A stretch of DNA of 64,000 nt, from assembly GCA_039707655.1 (NCBI GenBank), contig CM077665.1, positions 139,377,148 to 139,441,147 on the forward strand, given 5' to 3'. Position 1 is the stretch's first letter. Every line of letters starts with the position of its first letter. Of this stretch, positions 51,545-61,256 are shown one piece after another. Made by a program: the position numbers and the translations under genes. This stretch comes from Elymus sibiricus (taxonomy: Eukaryota; Streptophyta; Magnoliopsida; Poales; Poaceae). Below the pieces are notes generated by a model, which was not told where the DNA came from, did no database searches, and was given only the letters and a program-made list of their open reading frames with translations.

Positions 51545-54500
51545 TTAGGCTTCTTGCCACACACTTGGGTGGTACTTCTTCAAATATTTGCCATTGAGAG
51601 CTCGAGGTAGCAATGTTCCTTGCATGGATTCCACCAAATATGAATTTCCGGGAACTATTCTTGCAATCTTGAAAGGACCTTCCCAACTTGGAGACCACTT
51701 CCCGAATTTTCTGTCCTTTGAACCAATCGGTAGAATCACCTTCCATACAAGATGACCAATCTGAAAATTCTTCAACTTGACCTTCTTATTGTAGGCTCTT
51801 GCTACCCTCAACTTGTCTCTCTCTATGGCCTTTAATGCAGCCAAACGCTTATCGGCAACCTCGTCAATATTATCCATCATCAAGTTATAAAAGTCCACTG
51901 CCGATAAATCATTTTGTTTGGCTATTCTCAAAGCATTCAAATTAACTTCCACCCGTAAAACGGCCTCTTGACCATATACGAGCTCATATGGAGTTACCTT
52001 CGTCGCACCATGCCTTGAGATTCTATGCGCCCACGAAGCCTCGGACAATAATTCATGCCATCTCCTTGGATTATCTTCAATCTTCTTCTTGATGAGCTTG
52101 ATCAAAATTTTATTGCTAGACTCAGCTTGTCCATTGGCTTGAGCATAATACAGGGAGGAATTGAGCTACTTTATCTTATATGATTCGGCAAATTCTCCAA
52201 CTTGATGTGACATGAAAGATGAACCTTGATCCGTAGTTAATGTTTGCGGAATACCGAATCTATGAATAATGTGCTCACTTATGAATTGAATTACCTCCGT
52301 ATGTGTCATATTCTTGAGAGGTACTGCTTTAGACCATTTAGTAAAATAATCAGTTGCCACCAACACGAACCGATGCCCCTTCGAAGAGGAAGGATGAATT
52401 TCTCCAATAAAGTCTAATCCCCAACCTCTAAAAGGCCACGGCTTGATAATAGGATGCAACATAGCAGCGGGAGCCAACTAAATATCACCAAACTTTTGAC
52501 AAGCTTCACATCCTTTATAATACTTGAAGCAATCGTTGATCATCGTCGGCCAATAAAATCCAGCACGTCGTAATAACCACTTCATCTTGGGGGCCGACTG
52601 ATGAGTGCCGCAAATTCCTTCATGAACCTCTCCCATAGCAATTCTCGCTTGGTCTTCGTCCAAACACTTCAAGAGAACATCTTCAACCGTTCGGCGATAA
52701 AGACCATCGTCTCTCATTGTATATTTGAAAGCCATGCGCCGAACAGCCCTGTCCACCCTTCCACTCAGATTGCGCAAGTAATCAATAATGGGCTTCCTCC
52801 AGTCATGATCTTCATCTGCACTAGATTTATTGTCAGTGACCGAATCAGTGGGCTCTGGTTCGGTTTCTCCTATGTTAGCAAGACAAGACATCGGCTTTAG
52901 AGAGATATGAAACATGCCATGATCGACATGATAGCCGGATGCTTGTTGTGCCAATTCGTTTGCTCTCCAATTATCATGTCTAGATATATGAGCAATGCTA
53001 AAATGATCCAAAGTAGAAATTATATCTAGACATTTATCGAGATAAATATTAAGTGATTCGTCTAAACATTGAAAAACTTTGGATACTTGTTGTACTACTA
53101 ATAACGAATCACCAAAAGCCTCAATATGTGTAGCACCTATAGCAAGCAACATCTCTAAGCCGAATAACAATGCTTCATATTCGGCTTGATTATTTGTGCA
53201 AAAATATTCTAAGCGGCATGAGGCTTCAAAAACAGCACCATGAGGAGATATATAAGCAATACCAACACCTTGGCCGTTGCTACAAACTGAACCATCAAAA
53301 TATAATCTCCATGGTACTAACGAGACAAGGTTTATATCAATATATTGCTTGTCATTAATCCGATGCTCAACGATAAAATTAGCAACAATTTGGCCTTTCA
53401 TGGATTTTAGAGACTCATAAGCCAAATCATACTCAATTAAAGCATAAGCCCATTTACCAATTCTACCACTAAGAATTTGTCTATGCAATATGTATTTGAT
53501 GACATCGGTTTGACAAGCTACTATGCAAGAACTTGGTACTAGATAATGTCTTAATTTTGTGCAAGCATAGTACAAGCATAGGCATAATTTTTCAATAAAT
53601 GTATACCTTGTCTCGGCATCCAATAAACGTCGGCTCAAATAAGTGATAGCATGCTCTTTTCCTTTGGTTTCTTGAGTCAAAACGGCTCCAATAACGCCTT
53701 CCTCGGCTGCAATGTAAAGTCTAAAGGGCTCTCTATGCTTGGGCGCCTTCATCACCGGAGGAGTGCACAAACAATTCTTAATCATATCAAATGCTTCTTG
53801 TTGTTTTGCCCCCCAAGTAAAATCAACATCATTCTTCAACCGAAGGATATGAGTAAATGCATCAACCTTCCCTGACAAATTAGCTATGAACCTCCTCAAA
53901 TAATTGACCTTGCCAAGGAATTTTTGCATATCTCTCTTGCATGTTGGAGCCTCCACTTTTTGTATAGCTTCTATCTTTTTGGGATCAATCTCTATGCCAT
54001 CTTCATGAATAATGAAACCCAAAAACTTACCAGCCGACACGCCAAACGCACACTTCAAAGGATTCATCTTCAGCCCATATTTCTTCATCCTCTCAAAAGC
54101 TAAACGCAAATCGGCTAAGTGAGATTCAAAAACATCCGATTTGACAACAATATCATCAATATAGACTTCAAGTATAACACCGAGTAAATCATGAAAGATC
54201 AAATTCATAGCCCTTTGATATGTGGCGCCGGCATTCTTCAATCCAAAGGTCAGCACTGTCCACTCAAATAATCCAAGGAAACCGGGGCACCGAAAAGCCG
54301 TTTTGGACATGTCCTCTTCGGCCATGAAAATTTGGTTGTACCCCGCATTGCCATCAAGAAAGCTAATAACCTTATGTCCAGAAGCATCATTAATAAGCAT
54401 GTCGGCTATAGGCATAGGATACTCATCTTTGGGCGTAGCTCTATTCAAATCTCTGAAATCAATGCACACCCTCAACTTGCCGGAGCCTTTCTTTTCCGCT

Positions 54501-54961
54501 GGCACAATATTAGAAATCCACTCGGCGTACCTGTAAGGTCTAATAAAATTAGCTTTAAGCAAACGACCGATCTCTTCCTTGATCCGGTCATATATTTTTG
54601 GATTGAACTTCCTAGCCGATTGTTTATACGGTCTAAAACCGGCTTTTATAGGTAACCGATGCTCCACTAGCTCTCGGCTTAAACCTGGCATCTCATGATA
54701 TTCCCATGCAAAGAAACAAATATATTCTTTCAATAGCTCGATTAACTTGACTTTACAATCGGCTTTCAAATTTTTGTTTACATATGTCGGCCTAGGAATT
54801 GAGCCATCTCCAATATCTATTTCTTCTAATGGATCGGCCGATGTAAAACCTTGTCCAAGTTTATCCATATCACCTAACTCCTCTATAGACTCATACATAT
54901 CGTTCCCTTTGGACCGATATTCTGCAAGCCGCTTTTGTAACCACTCAGAGTTAGGATCCAT
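51545..54961 (-). pseudogene. Element Z pol: RT, RNase H, second RNase H-like domain, integrase
   Basis: The long segment 54961-52478 (827 codons, from MDPNSEWLQK) has RT at about residues 95-330 (FLDG near 203, YIDD at 267-270), RNase H at about 400-520, and an archaeal-type RNase H-like domain (LYFDGSVCSNGQG at about 555; NNQAEYEALLFGLE). The integrase zinc region follows (HEGICGTHQ... CEACQK, to 827). The second RNase H-like domain is characteristic of the Tat lineage. A TAG at 52480-52478, where related elements have Gln, and a TAG at 52168-52166 split the integrase core (WGLDFIGEI; LTTDQGSSF; YYAQANGQAESSN). The C-terminus ends at TGA near 51545 with KYLKKYHPSVWQEA. Only two stops break an otherwise complete pol. 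Confidence 0.9.
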
Positions 54962-57900
54962 TTAAATACGTCATACCTTGGAGCCGATTTCCACCAACCG
55001 GCTTTAAAGAAACGAGTACAAAACCACTCTTGGTGGCGCTGAGAAAGTCAAACTCTGATAAGTCCCGTCCCGTCAAGCAAGCAGCATTGGGGTGTTGCCA
55101 ATCCACCGGTGTATCGGCTAAAGCAACGCAAGCCGAATTATCCGCATGAACAATCTCCACTTCATCATCAACCCATTGAATTAAAAATTGGTGCATAGTG
55201 GAGGGCACACATTGGTTTGCATGAACCCAATCACGGCCTAGAATGATGTTGTAGTTACCTCGCACCTCGGCGACAAAGAATGCAGTAGCCAAAGTTTTGC
55301 TCCCAACCGTAAGCTCCACGTAAATCACGCCTTTAGCTTCGGTTTTCTCTTTGCCTTCAAATCCATTGAGCACCATATTGGTTTTCATCAATCCTTCATC
55401 AGGCAAACCCAATTTCCTGAAGACTGAATAGGGCATGAGATTCACCACAGCACCACCATCAACCAGCATTCGAGTAATTGGTGATCCATTGATATGGCCC
55501 CTGAGGTACAACGGTTTCAAGTGTGTCACTGGTTCTTTTGGCTTCTCAAATATTGCATTCTTAGGGCCAAAATCCAGCTGAGCCACCTCCCCTTCTTCAT
55601 CTATAGCACGAAACTCAGCGGGTAAGTAAAACACCATGTTGATATCCATACCTTCATGCACCGGTGTAGGCTCACAATCCAACATATCTTCCTTCTCCTC
55701 GGGCGTATCTATTGGTTCTGAAATTTGTTCGAGCGAAGCGGAATCAATAGGCGTCGCGGACGATGTAATAACAGTGGCATCGTCCTCCTTTGGTGGTACA
55801 GGCACTGATGTGACAGATATAGAGACTACCGCACTTTGTATTTGCTTAGGCACCCATACTTGTTTTGTAGGTACCATGGGCCGAATGTCATTGAACCAGT
55901 TATCCCTTTGCTTTTCGGCCTCCTGTTCAGCCATCTCATGACTTCTCATCCTCTGTAGTTTTCTCTTTTGTGTTTTTGTCAGCCCTGGAGGACACCACTT
56001 AGGTTGCATATACTTTGGATCTTTGAACTTGGCCTTGCTTGTGCTAGCTTCATGATCATTAGCCGAGTGCTTTGGCGCGATAGCAAGTATCGGCTCAGTA
56101 GGGTTGTTCCGCACAGTCGGCTGTTGTATGGTGAATGTCTCAGTGCCCAAGATGAGTGAGTCGGCATCAACTTTTCCTTTGCCCTTTCCAGACTCGACCG
56201 CTGTGCTTGGTGATTTGGCACGCCATACTTGCTTGTTGATCCCTTCTTGATTATTCTGCCTTGGCCGATTGACAGCATTGTTCAAACGGCCTCGTGTGGG
56301 ATAAGAAAGCCTTTCACACGTAGGCCTCCTTGGCTCTGCCCATCCTGGATGAAAAGCATAAGGGGCCATTGGGGGCTGCCCCCATCCTCCATTGAATCCT
56401 CCCATGTAGTATGGTGCATAGGGAGGTGGCGCCATCCACGGTCCTGGCGCCCATGACCCATATGTCCTTGTGTGATGCTGCAACTCTCGCCTCAAAGGTG
56501 ATCTTGGGCGCTTCAAATTTGATGGCCGATTAGAGCTAGAACCGGCCGCTTGATTAGCATACTTGGACAGCAACATATCAAAAGTTGGCTTGGCTCTTTT
56601 GCGCTGCACTTTGGCTTCATTCAGCTTCCACTTGCCAACTTCCGGACTCTTGGGCTTGACAAACTTAACACGAGTGTCTTGTTGCTCCTGTGGTTGCCCC
56701 CCAAGTGTAGGATTCTTGACGGTGATCTTGATTATCTCTCCACCATCGGGTTGCTTGTCAAGCACCACTTGCCTTCCCAAAATCTTGTCGCCATCTCTGT
56801 TTTTCCTAGGCTCACCAATGACAACATTAGTTTTATTAGCGGATTCGGCCACCTCCGGCCGAATGAGTAACTTTTTCCCCTCTAAATCCAGAGTATTCAT
56901 TGGGAAGGGCTGCTTATCGACTTGCATTTCAGAAAAGTTCAATCGTCCGTCATTAATGGCCGATTGTATCTGTCGTCGGAAAACATTGCAATCATTAGTA
57001 GCATGAGAAAAAGAATTATGATACTTGCAATAAGCACGCCGTTTTAGCTCTTCAAACGGCGGTAAAGTATGAGATATTCTAATAATCTTAGCTTGTAGCA
57101 AAGCATCAAATATTCTATCACATTTAGCAATGTTAAAAGTAAACTTCATCTCATCATCACGATTCTTATGAATCGACTTTAGATCATGACAAGTAAAAGG
57201 TTTGGCCTTCGAGGGCCAAACAAATTCAGCAGCATAAATATCACCCTCATCGTCCGAATGATCACTATCATATTCAACCATATTCATCTTTGGACGATCA
57301 GTTTTATATCTATGCACTTCTTTGAGGTCCTTGCTTCGGCTTTCATGAGCCAAAGCCCTCTGTAAGACTTGGTTGATATTTATAAATTCATAGCCTTCTA
57401 GCTTTTCTCTAATATGAGTTCTGAAACCATTGAGCACAAGATCAGCCAAGTCTCTCTCAGTTATCACTAAACTATAGCACCGGTTTTTTGTCTCTCTAAA
57501 TCTCTTGACGTAATCGGAGACCGATTCATCATGCTTCTGCTTAACCGATGTAAGATGTGACAACTTAAGTTCATTGTCACCGCTATAAAAATGATCATGA
57601 AATTTTTGCTCTAGCTGTGACCAAACACGAATAGATCCATGCGGCAACGAAGGAAACCATGAAAATGCAGTACCAGTTAATGACAAAGGAAATAAACGCA
57701 CTTTCAATTCATTTATCGAGCCTGCTTCACCCAATTGTGCTAGGTATTGGCTAACATGCTCCCATGTGGTTTTCGTGCCCTCTCCATTGAACTTAACAAA
57801 ATCTGGAATTTTATATCCTTGGGGGCACGGAATTGCATCAAAGTACTCAGGATACGGCTTTTGATAAATCCAATTCCTAGGTAATTCAACGCCAAAATTC

Positions 57901-58590
57901 TCTCAAAGCGTTTTAGCCATGTCCTCTCTAAAATTAGCTAAAGCATCGTCCATAGTAGACGATGGAGCTTGTGGCAATGGCATAGGAGGATTAGGGTTAG
58001 CAACTATGGGTGTAAATTGTGACATGTTGGCCGAACCATAGTTCGGCGATGATCTAGCAATGTTTCCACCTATCGGTAAGGTTTGATTCGGCGTTGCCAC
58101 TGAACTCTGCATATTCATGAAAGGATTAAGCGGTGCAGCCACAATTTGATTGGTATGGGTGGGAAAATAATTCATCGGCATGGGGGGCGCCGATGAGATA
58201 GGCAAAGCTGAATTAGGGTTTCCCATACTAGCAGGCATATTAGGCATATTATTCTGAGCATTATTATTTTCTAAGAAAGCTTGATAGATCAGATTATTGC
58301 TATCAGAAATACGGCTCTCAATTTCAGCCAATTGCTCAGGAGAAAAGGTAGTACTTACAGAAGGTTTAACCTGATCGGCTTGAAGAGGAGGGAACTTGAT
58401 TTCTCCAACCGGAGTGATATTGCCTTGGCGGTCCTTTTTGAAGTTTCCAAGGAACTCCTGCAACTCCTTCTCTTCACGCGCCTTCTAGTACTCCTCATAA
58501 GCTTGGCGATGCTCGGCCGATAACTCCTCCAGATTGGGCTTGATGATGTTATCGGCGTCAACTTCCGAGGGATTGGGAAGATTGGACATG
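54951..58590 (-). pseudogene. Element Z gag-protease
   Basis: Begins near 58590 (MSNLPNPSEV) and is broken by TAG at 58487-58485 and TGA at 57905-57903 (CGA in relatives). It is then open to TAA at 54953-54951, with its longest Met-started part 927 codons from 57734. It contains the gag core (FPLSLTGTAFSWFPSLP; DYVKRFRETKNRC), a CxxHx4Hx4C knuckle (CKYHNSFSHATNDC), a long Pro/Arg/Lys-rich linker, and an aspartic protease with VDGGAVVNLMPYS. The active-site form is DGG rather than DTG, as is usual in Tat-type elements. Its stop overlaps the pol start by 11 nt in the +1 frame. Confidence 0.85.
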
Positions 58591-58615
58591 ATGGATGATG
58601 ATGATGGATCAAAGT

Positions 58616-58633
58616 TCCCCAGCGGAGTCGCCA
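58616..58633 (-). promoter_or_regulatory. Primer-binding site, element Z
   Basis: The minus strand reads TGGCGACTCCGCTGGGGA a few bases after the 5' LTR end. It differs from the TGGCGCC class of the other Gypsy elements here, implying a different tRNA primer. Confidence 0.85.
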
Positions 58634-58640
58634 AAAAGTG

Positions 58641-59984
58641 TGTTGACACACGAACGCGTCACGCGTACCCTCGACGCCGGGGGTGATGCACCGCAGCTCA
58701 AGTCGAGGGAGGCCTGCCGGAAGCGCGATACGCAAGACAATCCGGCCGGCGCTTTTGAGACCCGAAACCCCACACTCCCGGGAGGGACCCCGTCAGGGAG
58801 TACGGCGGCAATGGGCTGCCCTAGGTCGATTCGCTCGCCCCTAGGGCCTCGGGATTCGCAGCTCTCCACACGAAGAACGACGAAGAACGAGGAAGCAATA
58901 ACGAGGGATAGACAAAACGTAGATGAAAAAGTAGTATATTGATTTGTTCGATTGTGTGTTTTTTTCAATCGGCCATCACCTCTTCTATTTAAGAGGGGGT
59001 TGGACTTCCCGTACAAGTCATGGATTCATCTTTCCTTAAAAGTATCAAAAACACTAGCCAAATTCGGACTCCTCAAAAACCTGCCCGAATCTGCGCGACG
59101 GTAAGCAGTAGTACCGCTCTGGTCAAGCGGTAGTACCGCTACAAGCGGTAGTACCGCTCTGAGTATAGCTGAGTACCGCGCTACTACCGAGTAAGGGTCT
59201 CGGGATACCAGAAGAATTTTCGTAAGCGGTAGTAATCGCGGTAGTAAAATACGGTACTACCGCTTAGCGGTACTTCCGCTCTAGAGGGCGGCACTACCGC
59301 TCTGGCTGATACTACCGCTCCGAGTACCGCGCTACTACCGAGTAAGGGTCTCGGGATACCATAAGAATTTTTGTAAGCGGTGGTAGGCGCGGTAGTAAAA
59401 CACGGTAGTACCGCTCAAGCGGTAGTACCGCTCTGGAGGGCGGTAGTACCGCTCCAGAGGCTGTCTTGATGGGCTGGCTTACGTTTCCTCGCGTCCATCT
59501 TGATCTTCGGTCTTCGACGGGCCGTCGCCTTCCCGGGAGTACCATCAGGATATCTTGCCGGGTCGCCTTGCCGGGTTATCTTCTTGCCGGATCGCCTCCT
59601 TGCCGGGCTGCCTCCTTGCCGGATCACCTCCTTGCCGGGCTGTCTCCTTGCCGGGCCGTTTCCTTGCCGGATCTCCTGCCGGGTCATCCCCTTGCCGGAT
59701 TGTCTCCTCGCCGGGTCGTCTCCTTGCCGGATCTTCTCCTCGCCGAGTCGTCTCCTTGCCGGATCGTCTCCTTGCCGGGTCATCTTCAACCCCTGTTTGG
59801 GCCTCCACTGAAATCGGCAAGCACTCAAAATCGACAAGCCAAACCGGCAAGCCTTCAGCTCGAGCGGTAAGATTTCACCGGCAAGCCTTTCATGCCGGCA
59901 ATGTGAATTTTCTCGTATAGAAGACTTCTCCGCTTGAGTCCACCTTTACTGTATTTTGCACCGTGCCAAAATCGGGTGTCAACA
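58641..59984 (-). repeat. Element Z 5' LTR (element orientation)
   Basis: 1344 bp, nearly identical to 50064-51408, including both internal repeat arrays. Confidence 0.95.
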
Positions 59985-59989
59985 AGCAG
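59985..59989. repeat. Target-site duplication AGCAG, right copy (Z)
   Basis: Matches 50059-50063. Confidence 0.95.
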
Positions 59990-61256
59990 CTTCATCCCCA
60001 ACCAGCAACTACGGGGGCTGGAGAGAACAGTAGGACAATTGGGATTCCTTTCTTATCCCCGGATCTCTGTGGCGAGCGTATGCCCAAGGACTTCAAAGGG
60101 CCTCGTAAGGTGCCAAATTACATAGCAGACCTCGAGCCGGCGGCATGGATCGAGAGTTATGAGATGGCCATGGACATGCTCGATGTCAGTGACGCCGTGT
60201 GCGCGAAGTATTTAACCATGATGCTGGAAGGGCCGGCTCGAACATGGCTGAAGAACTTGCCACCCAATTCCATCAACACTTGGGCAGAGCTGAAGGAGCG
60301 GTTTATCAAGAATTTCCAGGGAACGTGCAAGCGACCAATGACGATTGTGGATCTTCAGCATTGTGTCCAGCGCGGGGACGAGTCGGCTCACCATTGGACT
60401 CGCCGGGTTGCTGAAATCATCCACTCATCAGACAGCATCACGACATCTCAAGCCGTCCTAAACTTGGAGAAAATTGCCACTTTTAGCCGCTGGTGCAAAA
60501 GCTTGGCCGTCTCAAACGGAAGGTGCAGGATATGGGCAACTTGATGGATGTTCTTACCAGATACGTCGAGTCAGACATCACGAAGGATCCCGGCTCAGAT
60601 GGGGACAAAACTGGCAAGAACAGGAAAGGCGACCGTGGCAAGGGTCAGCAAAACCATGGGCACAGCGGGAACCCAGGGGGACAAGGCAATAACAGTAAGC
60701 GAAAACAGCCCGATGGCGGGTCAGAATTCGTCGCTAATACCAACACCGGTTTCAAGAACCAGCATCCCAACAACCGCCCTGGAGGAGCTTACAACGGGAA
60801 CAAGCCGCGCAATTACGAGGAGGCTCTCATGGCGCCTTGTCCCAGACATAGTACCCCAGATAAGCCGTCTACACACTCATGGGAAAAATGTTATATCATG
60901 CAGGAATTCCACAACCAGGCTTTCCAGAATCAACAAGGAGGCAATGGTGGGGGACATCCGGCTCAGGGGCAGGTTTCCAGCATCAGGGGAACAATGGCAA
61001 TGGGCAGCGCTCCGGCCAAGGCAATCACCAGCATAATAATGAAACTGGGTTTTAGAGCAATCCCAAGCAATTGAACAGTGGGCAATATCATGTGTTCACC
61101 ACTAGCACTTGCAGGAAGGATCGCAAACGGAAGCAGTAGGCTGTTAACTTAGTTGAGCCAGCAGTTCCAAGATACTTAAACTGGTCTGAGCAACCAATTA
61201 CTTGGAGCCGAGAAGATCCTCCTCCGCAGGTTGATAACCCGGGTGGTCTCGCTCTG
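59990..61256 (+). pseudogene. Element X gag, 3' part
   Basis: The frame resumes after Z with LHPQPATTGAGEN. The retrotransposon gag core is clear (ERMPKDFKGPRKVPNY; MLEGPARTWLKNLP; ELKERFIKNF; about 60085-60460). A frameshift lies near 60450-60495; the following frame (60493-61074) is Gly/Asn/Lys-rich, with a CxxH-containing region near HSTPDKPSTHSWEKC. Further breaks before the protease lie near 61074 and 61135. No functional gag is possible. Confidence 0.8.

Larger units (their letters stand above)
50064..59984 (-). mobile_element. Element Z: Tat-type Gypsy retrotransposon, nearly complete
   Basis: 9921 bp on the minus strand, with LTRs at 50064-51408 (1345 bp) and 58641-59984 (1344 bp), TSD AGCAG, a primer-binding site and a polypurine tract. 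Gag, protease, RT, RNase H, a second RNase H-like domain and integrase are all recognisable with few stops. By eye the LTRs differ at about 20 positions, so it inserted fairly recently, into the X gag. Confidence 0.95.
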
